Below are positions 11,181-23,300 of a DNA stretch of 64,000 nt, in pieces. Numbering within the stretch: position 1 is the first letter of the stretch; each line of letters opens with the position of its first letter. The notes below the pieces were generated by a model, which ran no database searches, was not told the DNA's origin, and saw only the letters and a program-made list of their open reading frames with translations. The position numbers and the translations under genes were made by a program. The stretch comes from Agelaius tricolor (Eukaryota; Chordata; Aves; Passeriformes; Icteridae): positions 105,354,881-105,418,880 of the forward strand of contig JALJCS010000001.1 of the NCBI GenBank assembly GCA_023055355.1, read 5' to 3'.

Positions 11181-14100
11181 GGCAAGAGCGTTGCTGGAAA
11201 TGGAGGTGGGGGGAGCTGCAGAACTCCAAGCCACAGCAGTTTGCATGAGCCCTTCTTCTCCTTTAACACCCATTTCCCCATCCCTTGCCAGTCCTGACTG
11301 TTATAAACACATCAAATATGATATCAGTGCCTTGGCCAATAAACAGTGTGTACCTCAGTAAAAACAAGCTCGGGTAAATTTGGCTCTGCAGCTGCACATC
11401 AGTTGCAAAGTGGCTGGAGGAGGGTAACCACTGTTGCCCTCAGAAGAGCAAGTGTGTAGATGTTTATACTTGTACATCTGGGGGAGGAGGGGTGGGAAGG
11501 ATGGGAAGGAGTCAGATTTAGTCCTAGTCCATTTCAAACTCACTCACCATGCTTTTCCTTTCTGGCACTCAACTTTTTCATGATTTATTCCAAATACTGT
11601 CGATCAGCTTTAACTAATACAGTTCTTGTATGAAGCACCTCTCTAATCTCTTCAAACACAGATGTGGAAGTGCGGCTTAGAGCATGGAGGCCAACAAAAG
11701 CACTTTGCCTGTACCAGTGATTAGCTTTGATTGACATAGTACACTTCTGCTTTCACAGGCATACTTTAACACCCATAAATGATTGTTTTAAAATGAGAAG
11801 GACTGGGTAGTGCAGCTCTGGCATTAGTAAATATGCAGTACAAACGTGGTAGCAGATAAGTGAGAGAATACAAAACACTTGATATTCTTTTCTGGCTTTT
11901 CTTCTCCTTTTTCAGTTGTGTTCTTTTGGGTTGTTTTTAATCTAGCATTAATTCCTAACTGTCAATGAAAAATTATGGTAATATGTATTCTGCTAAAACC
12001 TGGACTTTTGATCCTGCCCTATGTGCGTTTCACAGTTTTTTATAATAAGGTGCAATGGGAAAAGCAGTCTGGTTATGAAAAAATAAGGCAATGCAGAATG
12101 TGAGGGGTTTTTCCTGTTGCAATACACAACTTTATTTGTAATAAACTGATGAAAATAAGGAAGGATTAGAAAGAGGCAGATTCAGGATGTGTAAAGACAT
12201 CCAAACTACAAAGCACAGGGTGCCAGCAAAAGAATGTCAAATATGTGCAGCAAAAAGCATTTGCAGACACAAGTTCTGTTCTGTTGTAATTGCTTAATTG
12301 CTAATTTTTTCTAGAATCCTCTTGATGTATTTATGAATGCAGTCATGTGATGCTTGAATACACACTCAAAAATGAAGCACTAAATCAGAGATAATATCAA
12401 AAAACTAAAATAACTTCCACCCACCAAGCATTCATTCCCCCCTTATCAGTCAATAATGCCCATGCTTTCTTTTCCCCTCAAAAAAAAAAAGCCAAAGTTT
12501 GCTCTATGACCTATCAGCCAGGCAGCCCACATTCTGATGGGACAGTTAGGGAAGCAAGTTACAGTTTTCATCTCCTTCTGCTATCTCAGCCTCTGGTCAC
12601 ACATGAAGAGAGAAGTGTTTTCTTTGGGTATCAACAAACTAAACCATTTAAAAGCACACAAATTTGAAGCAGCACATAACACTACACTTGAAAATGAACT
12701 GGAAATGGGCCACAGCTGTAATGAGATCCTGGTGAGAAACACCCATTAACAAGTGAATAGTCACTGTATGCAAGAGGTGAAATTTCCAAGCGATCTTAAG
12801 GTGTAGATTTGTATAAAGTGTTTTACCAGTAATCAGTAACCCAATAAGGGAGATACTACTGACAGAATGGACTCCCAAGCACTTCTGTACTCATACTATG
12901 ATATAAAGACCTGAATGTGCATTTTAGTTACATGGTTTCATGAAAAGATGACACACAGGCTACTTTCCTTCCACTGAGTAGGATCTAGTATCGAACCCAA
13001 TTGTGAGACTCCTAGTCTGGTCTGTGAGAGCCAGCAGAGCCCTGCACATAAATACTGACACTATACATAGCCAGAGTGAAAAAAAAAAAAGGGAAAATGG
13101 AAAGATAGCTGATTGCAGTACCTCTGCATTCAAAAGGATTTATTTTACCCTTATGAAGAAGAAATTTCAAGTAATGTACACAAGCTGGGAAGTCACACAT
13201 TTGTGGTAATAATTTTATGAGTCTTTAAATGTTTTATACATAAAGCTGTCATTAGTTGGGTGATAAAATCTGCATTCCAAGTTTCCATCTGTGTGTGTGT
13301 GCATGTACATTCCAGCATTTTTGCAGGTATGTGCACATATGTATTCATGGCACAAGAGAAAAAAAAATCAGACAAGTAATTTCTGCTGAATCCAGTGATT
13401 TTAATCTCAGTGAAAAAAGGCTAAATAAATTCTGGAAGTGGGTATGTCTCATTCCCTTCTTTGTTGAACAGGTTTTTGGGTTTTGTTTTTTAAATAGGCA
13501 GTATTGCACACCAGGAGAAAAGGGAAGGTGCAACTTAATTAGTACAGATCAGATGCTGGATATTCATGGTCAAGTTAAACAGTTTTCATAGGAATTATCT
13601 ACACTTTACAAGAATCTAGACAGGTTTTATAAGATTTACATGCACTTTTCTTGTACTGAGAATACAGTTACCACAATTCAACAAAAACACAAACAGGACC
13701 AAGCATCCATCCTGCAGAAAACAAACATGAGTTCTGCACCTGCAAGGTTCACAGGAAAAAAATCACCATGGCAAATTTTGCAAGAATAAATAGCAACCTT
13801 TTTGCATTTGAAAATGTTTCCATTCATTCTTTAGCCTTCCTGTCAGACTCCAAGCATACTCTGGACTTGCTGCACTTTGCACTTTGTCCAGAAGCAGTTT
13901 GGTTACCAATGCCCCTCAGAAAGTGAAGTCTTCTTGTGAAAACAACATACAATTTGGCTGGGGAGAGAACAGAGGCCTGAACAGCTCTTTCCTGAACAAA
14001 GGATTTCTTAAGTGGAAGAAATTCTCTTCGTCTCGCCTGAGTGGCTGGGCTGACATCCGGGGAAAAAGAAAATCCTATTGCCATTGTACGCTGCTGATGG

Positions 14101-14410
14101 AGAGCCTTGTGCAATCTTAATTGTTCTCTGTCTGTCTGCTATCTGACACCTTATACAGAATGGTACATTTCAAGTCCTCTTCCAATTTTTCTATTCTGAC
14201 ACGGATAAAAAATGCCTTTTCATAAATACTCTTCCACATTTTAGATCCATGGCAACCCACCTTTCAGGAAAATCAGCAAGGTCCCTTCTTCAAAATCCCA
14301 TGCAGAGGCCCACAGATCTAACTGTGTCCCAGCCAGATTCAAAATCGTTTCTCCTTGGGTCAGTGCTTTGTGTTGTCCATCACTGGAAAGAGTCCCTGGG
14401 TAGGTTTTCT
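11181..14410. other. Non-coding unique sequence
   Basis: No gene supported. Open frames are at most about 110 codons, overlap on opposite strands and have no domain. It holds A-runs at about 12481 and 13080 and a short TG run near 13290. Confidence 0.55.
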
Positions 14411-14650
14411 CCAGTCATTTCTTTCTCTTGTATTTATTGCAGCCCATCCTTTTTATGCCAGCTTTTTCTTTCATCATCTGTGCTTGTGCTCTTATCTTTC
14501 TCCCTTCTCTTCTCCATTCATGGTCTCCATCCTGCAATTTCCCCTTTTTTGCATGCTTTTTGCTCTTGTCCAATCCCTTCATATCTCTCTCCCTTTTCTT
14601 CTGCACCTTTATTTGCTTCCTGTTCTTTTGCCCTTTTTCCTGCAACAGAT
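14411..14650 (+). repeat. Pyrimidine-rich strand-asymmetric tract
   Basis: The plus strand is dominated by C and T over about 240 bases (CTTTCTC, TTCTCCCTTCTCTTCTCC, CCTTTTCTTC, CCCTTTTTCCTG), ending in GCAACAG. The asymmetry keeps several frames open on both strands, and those frames encode hydrophobic (plus) or Lys/Arg-rich (minus) nonsense. It could form triplex DNA or be a decayed microsatellite. Confidence 0.55.
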
Positions 14651-16560
14651 TATTAAGAGCCATGAAACCTGTAGCCACAAGCTGTGTCTGACTAGGCAAC
14701 CTGAAATGATAGCTGATATGTATTTTAAATAAAGCTGCAATCCTCAGCTTTACTTTCTGTGAAGTTAACAGAAACTGGGTGTAGTCACCAGCAGTCCCTA
14801 TTAATGGGCCTGGGTATGTTTTAAGAAGCTTAATCTTACTCTCTTGCCTTGAAAATTTTGATCATTGTCTCTCCTGCATGAAGATATTATAGGTATGAAG
14901 TTTTATTGGCAGGGCTGGGGGGGAGATAGATCTTTTATTTCAATTCTGTATGCTAACTAGTGCTAATTTACATCACACAGGATACATCAAAACATGATTG
15001 AGAAACAAAAGCAACTTCATGCATTTGTCCATGTCAATCTTCAAGAGACAGTGGAGGGAACTCTATGCTGCACATGCTTTATTTGCAAGCACAGAGATCT
15101 CCTAAAGTACTAGCTGAACAAACACATAACTGAGGCAATAGGCTGAGAGCAAATCCTTACTCCAAGTCATTGTAACTCTCTCCAGCTGCCACACGTTTGG
15201 CCATCATCCATGTCCTTTTGCATGACAGGCATCTATATCATAAAGTGTCCTACCCTTGGTGTCAAGTCTGAAGTAAGCCATGTAAAAGGACCCAATTCCT
15301 GTTGCACAAAAGAAGGAATGGTAAAATCTGCAGTGTAAACTGAGAGAAAGCTGAATATTGCCTTGTGAGGGTTTAGTTCTTTCAAGTTTTAGATTTGCTA
15401 AAAATTCTGTCATGTCACATATCATTTATTTCATCCTCTTTCCCAAACATTTTGCACCTTTTTTGAGGCTTGGGATTGATTTCTGCAATCCTCCAGGAGA
15501 AGCAATCATCACGTTTCTGTTTCTTTTATTAGCATTTGTCTTAAAACCACTAGCACATGTCTAGTTCTCTCTCTTTTTTTTTTTTTCCAGATTCCCAGAT
15601 GTCTATTTTTGGCTCCAGCAATCTGTGTTTCAGAGTGTTTGTCATGTGTCAAGTTAAGATTATAACTTCGTCCATCTAGAACAGAATAATTTGGATCCAG
15701 TATTTGCTAGAGAGGACAGGATACCTTTTTTTCAGGAGCAAAAAAGCTATCTGGCACATCCCCTGCCCCATCAATTCCTATCTTCCCCACCAATAAGCCA
15801 GCAGAAAGACTCTGAGCTGCAGTGGCAAAGAAAGGAGATCCACTGGCATCGTGCTCATATTTGATGATTCACACAAATCTGGCTTGGACATTCTGGAAGA
15901 AGTTTTGAGTTTAGACAGACCTGGGAAATTGATCTATTGTACCTCAGCAGCCCTCTGTGGTCAGCATGAAATGCAAAGTGTAAGGCAGACCACAACAAGA
16001 ATTGTTGACAAAGCTGCATGAGCAGTCTTCAGTGAACATGGACTACTCAGTGTATGCAGACATTCCCTACGTTTTTGGTGGTTCTATATTATTTAATGTA
16101 AACCTCAGCACTAAAAGAATGCACTATTGTTCTTCTAAGAAATATCTGGCAAATATCTTTTAATAATTACATGGCATTTAACAAGACTTTAGACCCACTC
16201 AGCCTCATAATACCCTCATGGATGATATCAGAACATATAGAACAGCAATGTGGACAGAAAGTCACACGGATACTATTACTTATATTGCCTTCAGTTCAGT
16301 TTGCACATGTAGTAGTATTCAATACATGGTTAAGCAGACATCACTCCAAACTAACATAAATTCCCACTGAAGGTCTGTGGTTTCCTATGGCACATGCTGG
16401 AGTATGTGCCATGCTGAAATACAGGCAAGCCTGCCTTCACTTGAGCCAACCTTAATTAACCAGATTAAATCTAGTCAAATTAAGATTATGCTACTCAGTC
16501 ATGAATCACATTACTTAACTGCAGCAGCTCTTTAGCAATACTTAGGGAAGCAAACATTTA
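14651..16560. other. Non-coding unique sequence
   Basis: No gene supported. A run of T13 at 15574-15586 followed by CCAG imitates a splice acceptor, but the sequence after it has no long open frame or matching donor. A 9-bp inverted repeat at 16387-16412 is within chance expectation. Confidence 0.55.
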
Positions 16561-16638
16561 TGCATGTCTGTAAGCATGTGTGTCTGTAGGGATGTGTACA
16601 TTAATGCATGCACATGTGTGTCTGCATGTGTGTGTACA
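16561..16638 (+). repeat. Degenerate TG-rich simple repeat
   Basis: TG-rich stretch with interspersed GCATG words (GCATGTGTGTCTG and similar), an eroded (TG)n/(CATG) microsatellite. Open frames through it on both strands are products of the repeat. Confidence 0.7.
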
Positions 16639-16915
16639 ACACAGCAAGAATTCAAGGCATTTTCCTGCAAGGGAAAGTACTGGAGTGACTGTGTTGAATC
16701 AGTTTCAGTACTGGTCACCAGGTTGCAGCTGTGTTTTAAAAACCTGGTTGGTTTTATCATTCACCTCAGCCTGGATTTTAGTTTTTATTTTTGGACTTGC
16801 TCCATGGAGGAATGAGATGGATGTAGGAAAAAAAAATGTCAATTCCAAAATTGTTGCTTTGCCTACAGTATTATTATACTGTTTGTGGACTTTGATCAAA
16901 TCTAAAGGTCCTATT

Positions 16916-16961
16916 AAAAAAAAAAAAAAAAGACAACAATTTTTTTTTTTTTTTTTTTTTT
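16916..16961. repeat. A16 / T22 inverted homopolymer pair
   Basis: A run of 16 A (16916-16931) is separated by GACAACAA from a run of 22 T (16940-16961), followed by CAG. Together they form a perfect 16-bp inverted repeat with an 8-nt loop. The two runs might be polyA tails of two opposed retroposed fragments, but no retroposon bodies are recognisable on either side. Confidence 0.9.
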
Positions 16962-17297
16962 CAGAAAAGGGAATAAATCTTTAAAGAAGATGATCACTTA
17001 AATAATCACAGGTGGGGGGAAAGTGAGACTAACACCTAGGAGTTTGGTGATTAAGAGAGAACAGAATGGATGACCAGATAGCTTCAAACAGTGCTGGGCA
17101 GCTTTTGCCTTGACAGGAATGGAGAGCCTGTGGGGCTGAACCTGTCATGCCAGCCCATGCTTTCCCTGAATTAGCTGTCATCCTGTTGACTCCCACCTCT
17201 CACTTCTGGCACAACCAGTGTACACTCAGCAATACATAGTGCCTACACAGCATATAGCCCTAACTGGAATAATAAAAGCAGCTTAAAGTTGAGCCTT

Positions 17298-18245
17298 GAA
17301 TCATAGAGCCATAGAATGTTAAAGGGTTGGAATAGATCTTAATGATCATCTAGTCTCACCTCCCACTTCCCTGGACAGAATACCTCCCACTAGACCATAT
17401 TGCTCTGGGCCTTACCTTGCTTTGAATGATGCCAGTGTTGGGGGATCCCCAACCTCCCTGGGGTTTAGTGTTTCACCACCCTCACAGTTAAGAATTTTTT
17501 CCAAATAAGTAACTTAAATTTCCCCTCTTTCAGTTTGTACCTGTTCCTCCTTCTCATAACACAACAGTTCCTGATGCAGAGTCCCTCTCTGGCTTCCTTG
17601 TCAGCCTCTTCAGATACTGGAAGGCTGCCATGAGGTCTCCACACAACCTTCTCTTCTCCAGGCTGAACAGCCCCAATTTTCTCAGCCTCTCTTCATAGGG
17701 GAGGTGCTCCAGTCCTCTTGTCAACTTCAAGGCTTTCTCTGGACTTGCTCCAACAGTTCCATGTCCTTCTTATCCTTGGGGGCACCAGAACTGTGCACGG
17801 TACTGCGGGTGGATCTCATGAGAGCAGAGTGGGAGAATCACCTCCCTAACACTGCTGGCCACGCTCCTTTTGATGCAGCCCAGGACATCCTTGGCTTTCT
17901 GGGCTGTGAGTGCACACTGCCAGCTCATGTTGAGTTTTTCTTTAACCATCACCCCAAAGTACATCTCCACAATGCGACACTTGGTCACTTCTCCGCTCAA
18001 CATGCAGGCACGTGTGGGATTGCCACAACTCAAGTGCAGGATCTTGCATTTCACGTTGTTGAATATCATGAGGTTCACACAGACCCACCTCTCAAGCATG
18101 TCAGAGTCTGTCTGGATGGCATCCCTTCCCTCCTAAGTGTCAACTGCCTCACACAGCATGGTGTTGCCAGCAAATTTGCTGAGGCTGCACTCAATCCCAC
18201 TGTCCACATCACTGGTGACACCGTCACTTCTTCCAGTCCCACCCG
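17298..18245 (-). mobile_element. CR1 LINE fragment, reverse-transcriptase end to 3' tail
   Basis: About 950 bases of a CR1 element on the minus strand, from the end of the reverse transcriptase domain to the 3' tail (GAATCATAGAGCCATAGAATG on plus). The minus-strand protein reads ECSLSKFAGNTMLCEAVDT, a stop (about 18134-18136), EGRDAIQ, then LERWVCVNLMIFN, KCKILHL, KLNMSWQCALTAQKA, LGCIKRSVAS and REVILPL. These are the ordered signatures of CR1 ORF2. The catalytic FADD box, at 18163-18174, has become FAGN. A frameshift lies near 17770, where WCPQ meets the DKKDMELLE continuation. The copy is dead. The long plus-strand frame over 17704-18249 is its antisense shadow. Confidence 0.95.
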
Positions 18246-21195
18246 TTAGTCATCCCCATGTTTTTCCCTATTATGACCTGTTTCAGCAACAAGAACTAGA
18301 GCTCTTTCTGGCAAAGGATGGAATCTACAGCAGGGTTTTCATGAGACAACTGTCACCCTATTTACAGACTGTGTATTAGTTAATATAATTAAGGCATTGG
18401 TGCTGTAAATTAAATAGTATGGAAGACATTTTGCTGGCACAAGATCTGCACAATATTTTCCATATGCTTGCTTATGAAGCATGAAAAATGAACAAAAATA
18501 TACAAATTAGAAGTCAAGATGCTAAAACCTTCTGCAAGTCTTTACCAGTAGTCTGTTATTTCTGTTCTGAGGAACTTTCTGGAGATTTCCATAATGGATA
18601 GTGATGAACTTTTCTTCCTTCTTTTCCTTCCCTTTTTTTAAGTGATAGCTGCCAAATTTCATAAATCCTATAATGTTCTGCACTGTAATTTGTTTGGAAG
18701 CCTGTAATTGTTTAAGTTTAAGCCAGAAGATAAAGGATGCCAAACCACTTGAGCAGAAAAGTTGTATTAATGGCTTTGTATTATCACTTGCTGATTTATT
18801 TAATCTCTTTTGATCAAATTGTGATTCTCAAACAAAAACAAGAAAAACTCAAGCAGTTGTTTTTCACCATGAGGAGGAAATGGGCAAAATGGGCAGAATG
18901 GACACACACACACAGACAACACACTGAGACAAAAGGGCTTTTGTGGCTGAAAGTGTGCATCAACAGTCTTGAAGTTCAGTCATGATTCAGAGGAAAATAT
19001 GCTGTGGGAAGAGTTATATTCAGTAATGACGGCTAAAAATTATACATTTGGTTACAACCTAAAGACTGGCCCTTGTGTTTCTGCAGTGTGGTATCCCAGG
19101 ACACCTTTCCCAGTGTTAGCAAAAGCTAGTGCACTTGTTCTAGTAATCAGAACTACATCCATCTGCACCTTTTACAGCTATGAACTGTTCATGTCTCCCT
19201 TCATATACAGATTCTTCCTATGCTTCCATAACTGGAGTAGCAAGCATTTAGCATCAGATGTGAGAAAAGTTGGGAAGTGTACTGGAAAAGTCTATTGTTG
19301 GCATTTTTTATAAGGGTTATAGCAAAGGTCCTTTTCCAAAAGAGTGAAGATAAAGTACTGGGGGGCTCATATGTTATTCATGGCCTACGTGTTGGTGTGC
19401 ACCATTTATACAGAGGTGCCATTTAGATATTGTGTTATCCTCTTGTGTAAGATACTTCTGCAGTAAGCATTAACAGAGGACAGCTCAATTGCATGATATA
19501 GGAAGCAGTCTATCTAGCTGCTATTCATCTTCAAGGAGTCAACATTGCATGCTACGCCTAAACTCAGCTCAAATGCATATGTGAAGAAACAATTTTGCTC
19601 AATTTTCACAAGAGATACTATAGTTTTGTTTTATACTTTGTCCCTGAATGAAGGGTTTTTTGGTTCCAGCGCCACTTTAGCCCATCTCTGAACTTTAAAA
19701 AATATGGGAGCAATTTCATTAATATTAGATTACTTTCTGCTCCTGGATTCATTATATTTTGAATTTCCTTGATGCATCAAGGCCTCTGTGAGAAGAAAGT
19801 TATACTAAAGGTTTGACATAACTCACAAAGAGATGGTGCTATTTTTATTGCAGACAGCAAGAATTATACTCTCTTTGTATTCACTTTTTAGGGGTGGCTA
19901 ATGTCAGCCATTGAAGGAAACATGTCCCTGGATTTGCTACCAAAGCTAAAGGAACATTTCCTTGTAATGGCAGCTCATGAGCTTTAAAACAGTTTACATC
20001 ATGGAAACTGAATTTTTGTAAAAACTGAGACACAAGTAGGTATTATTTCAGATTTCTGGTGTTTTAGGCTTTCAGTCATTGATTTTCCGTTGAAAAATAT
20101 TTTCGCAAATATTTTTCTCTCTCCTCTATCCAGCTGACATTTGTAATCAGTACACTAGCCTTTTGATAAAATGTGATTTCCTCTTCTACATTCCTATAAT
20201 ACATCTCTTGATCTATGAAAAGCATTTCGATATCAATGTCTTCAGTACAATTCATATTGTACCTCTGGATGGGTAGAAGTATTATAGTATTTCATTTTAG
20301 TAACTCAGCTTAAGACTTCTATAATGTTAAAGTCCTACCAATAAGCTTATTTGAAGACTGAAACAAAGACCTTGTATAAGGCCTTCTGCCTCAGTAGACT
20401 CTCATTCTTTATAAAAAAAAGTACATGGATTTCACATGCAATTAGATAGTGCTTGCCAAACTCTACCATATTGCTATAAGGAAGCAAAGCATTAAGTACA
20501 TGTTACACAACATTTAATTTATGGCATGATATAGATGCAATAGAGAAAAAATTTAATTAGCTGGTATAAAATGTGAAAAAGGGCAGATGCAATGTAACAG
20601 CACATCAGGAGATTTCAGTAGGCTCTGTAAATATTTTTGATATCTAATCATAAAGACATAATTATCTGCTGAGGGCCAAGGATCACAACATTGCATATTT
20701 TAGTGCATAGAAAGAGAGGAATGGGCTAGAACAGGGAGCCATGTTCCAAATAATATCACAAATATTGAGGTATGGCAGTCATACATTCCTTAGGCAAGAG
20801 GCTGTGAAGATGGGTAAGTCCAGCCAACATGCTTGCAAAGTATCAAAAGTAAGGATAAAGGTCTGATGTCAGGCCAGGTCATCAGCACCCAAAACCACAC
20901 AATGTACAAAGGCACAGGAGCTTCTGCACACACAATGCACTGTGGAAGTCAGGGCAGGGCTGCCATTAACACTCAGCCAAAAAAAAAGATACACAATTGC
21001 TGAAGAAGTCTTAGATTAAGGTTTGCATTGCAAGATTATTTGCTTTGCTGTGGTACCAGCCAGCACACCACATATGATTCCTCAGCCTGGGTAGCCACAA
21101 CAGGAGTATCCTGTATAAAATGGATACAAAGCCTAGACCATCTCCAAGCACCAGTTCTGATGAATGTCTGTTGACTTAATTATGATTTAATGACA
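18246..21195. other. Non-coding unique sequence
   Basis: AT-rich sequence with no supported gene. A short (AC)n run starts near 18902. From about 19320 to 21850 even chance open frames are scarce. Nothing else is recognised. Confidence 0.55.
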
Positions 21196-21199
21196 TGTA

Positions 21200-21480
21200 T
21201 TGACATTTACCTAATATTCTGAGGTTCCCCATTCAAGGAAACTTTTTTCATTACAATGACTAAATTAATTTGATAATGTGCAAACAAAGTGCTCCATTTG
21301 TAATTATGTGTGTGGGAAACTTTGTCATTTCACTTGAGCAATTAATGCTTCTCCATATGATCCTGCTCTCAGCATTGATTGTTTTAGTACATTTTGTACT
21401 GAGCCATCTGAAGAAAACAAATTAAAGCAGAGGATTTATGAGAAAGCCACACAAAATCCCAAAGATGATATCGTCCTTAC
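21200..21480. other. Candidate conserved non-coding block
   Basis: The block holds homeodomain-type words (TAATTA at 21301-21306, ATTAAT, ATTGATTG), an ACAAAG SOX/TCF-like word and CACTTGAG (NKX2-like), with no repeat and no coding frame. This resembles vertebrate developmental enhancers in texture. Conservation is not shown; confidence is low. Confidence 0.2.
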
Positions 21481-23165
21481 TGAAATCAGGTGGAATTAAA
21501 AAAAAAAAGAGGTGGGGAATGCAAAAAAAAGAGAGAGCACAAGCTAAATTCTAGAAAAAATTAATTACTAAAATCTTACAAGCCTCAGGGGAGACATATG
21601 CCTGTAATCAAATTCTGGGAAACAAGCCCCTGCAAACTCTCACATTTCAACTTCCAACTCACTACCATTTCATGTTCATATTGTGGCAAAATGTGACTCT
21701 TCTAAAACAAACAAATAAACAAACAAAAATCAGTTTCAAAATTTCCACTTGTCCATGCAACTGAAAAATCTCCCAAGTTCAAAGCAGAGCAGCAAGCTGC
21801 CATCCAAACTCTTCAGAAATGAGGTAATGGCTTTGCGATTTCACTCCTTTGGTTGGAGCAAAGAATAGAAGCTGGGAAAAGGGAGTCTCAAAAAGTGTAC
21901 TCTTTATCCCTTCCCCGTTGGTTGCCTTCTGCAGCTTTCAGCCCCAGGAATGCAAGGGATGATGTAGTGCAGCCGGTATGTACGGAAGCACTTGCAAACC
22001 CATTGTACTTAATGAGACTTGGAAACCAGTCAGGAGCAGGGCACTTCTCCTTGTGATGCTTTTCATCAAGACCACAAAGAGGGACAGAAGAGAGGCGTGA
22101 AATGTTCCATAGTTTTTGTAAATATTTAGGGCAGGATTTTTCAAAACTAGCCAGCTGATATCCAAACATCCTCAGCTCCCAGGAAGCTCCTGCTGAAGAT
22201 CCCATTCCTTTCAAGTATTTTCTGTGCTCTGTTTCAGATCTCAGTCTTGAGGACACTGCTACTGCAATACTGGACCAGCAATCAAGCAGTCAAGGAGGAG
22301 ATGCAGAACAAAACTCTTTTCCATATAAAAGGAGAGTTAGAGAAAGAATGTGCTATTTTGAAGGGTTTGGATGTTATTTTCTGTTTTACACTCAGCTCTC
22401 TGTGCTTGTCAATTCTGCAAACATTTTAATATTCCTGACTTCACAGTTCTTCACAGTGTAAACTCTAACACTACCAACAAAATATGTAGCCTTAGATTAC
22501 ATCAAAAGCCTCTTGTTTGAAGAAAAATGGGTCAGGGGTGTTGTGTCCAGACCTTGCAAAAGTGTGAAGTAGCCTGAGCCAAGTCCAAGGTGAAACAGAT
22601 GAAGCCAAGATTTATGACAAGTACATAAGCTGCCCAAATAGTTGTCATCCAGCATTGTCCAAAAGCATATCTCCAAGGTCCACCAAAGAGATAATTCAGG
22701 CTTCAGGTGTGCAGCATTTCATTTAGTAAAGGGCACATTCATACCACTGTGGATGTGGATGTGTTTGTAAATATCTGCCTCTATAATTCATGAAGCCACC
22801 TATTTAAGATTCTAGTCATTTATCAAGATGCTTTTGAGACTTGATTCCCTATTTTGCAGACCAAATGTTAACATTTGATTGAATTTATTAACTCAATTAA
22901 ATAAGAAGTGTTCCACATTAGAAAGCATAATGTCGGAATTAATCCCCCAAAAATGTGGTGATGCTTTAACTAATATCCTGTGACCTCTTGATACTCCCCA
23001 ACACTGTCCTGATGATCTCAGTGTAAATAATCACATCAGAGACCTCCCAGGGATCTCTCTCCAGAGGATATCAGATGTCTCCAAAGGGGCATGTGTGCAT
23101 CCCTCTTTTGGCCAGGAGAACTGCAGAGTGCACCCCCTGTGTTTTCCTAGTCCCTCCTCCCTCCA
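21481..23165. other. Non-coding unique sequence
   Basis: No gene supported. Frames at 21853-22256 overlap on opposite strands and have no domain. It includes A-runs near 21500 and an (AAAC)n-like patch near 21710-21727. Confidence 0.5.
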
Positions 23166-23179
23166 TGACTCCCTCACAG

Positions 23180-23300
23180 TCATTCCTTAGCAGAACAACA
23201 TGCCAAATCTAGCTGCAGTGATCTTCGGGAAAATACTCCCTTTGCTGACTTTGATCCCGAGCAGAAGCAGAATGTGGACATTAGAAGAATATTTGACCAG
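23180..23300 (+). other. Weak candidate internal coding exon
   Basis: A 121-base segment lies between a pyrimidine-rich tract ending CCCTCACAG (acceptor-like, ends 23179) and CAG followed by GTACAT (donor-like, GT at 23301). It holds one extra base plus 40 open codons, including FADFDPEQKQNVDIRRIFDQ, a charged, protein-like composition. The frame is open without an ATG from the TGA near 23166 to a TAG near 23381. No family is recognised, and the donor is weak beyond GTA. No other exon supports it, so a chance frame or a piece of an unknown retroelement remain possible. Confidence 0.2.

Noticed and set aside
15574..15590. T13-CCAG, a textbook-looking splice acceptor
   Set aside because: Downstream sequence has no long open frame and no matching donor; homopolymer coincidence.
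16387..16412. 9-bp inverted repeat ATGGCACAT/ATGTGCCAT
   Set aside because: Several such short inverted repeats are expected by chance in 64 kb.
17704..18249. 181-codon plus-strand frame
   Set aside because: Antisense of the CR1 ORF2 remnant on the minus strand.
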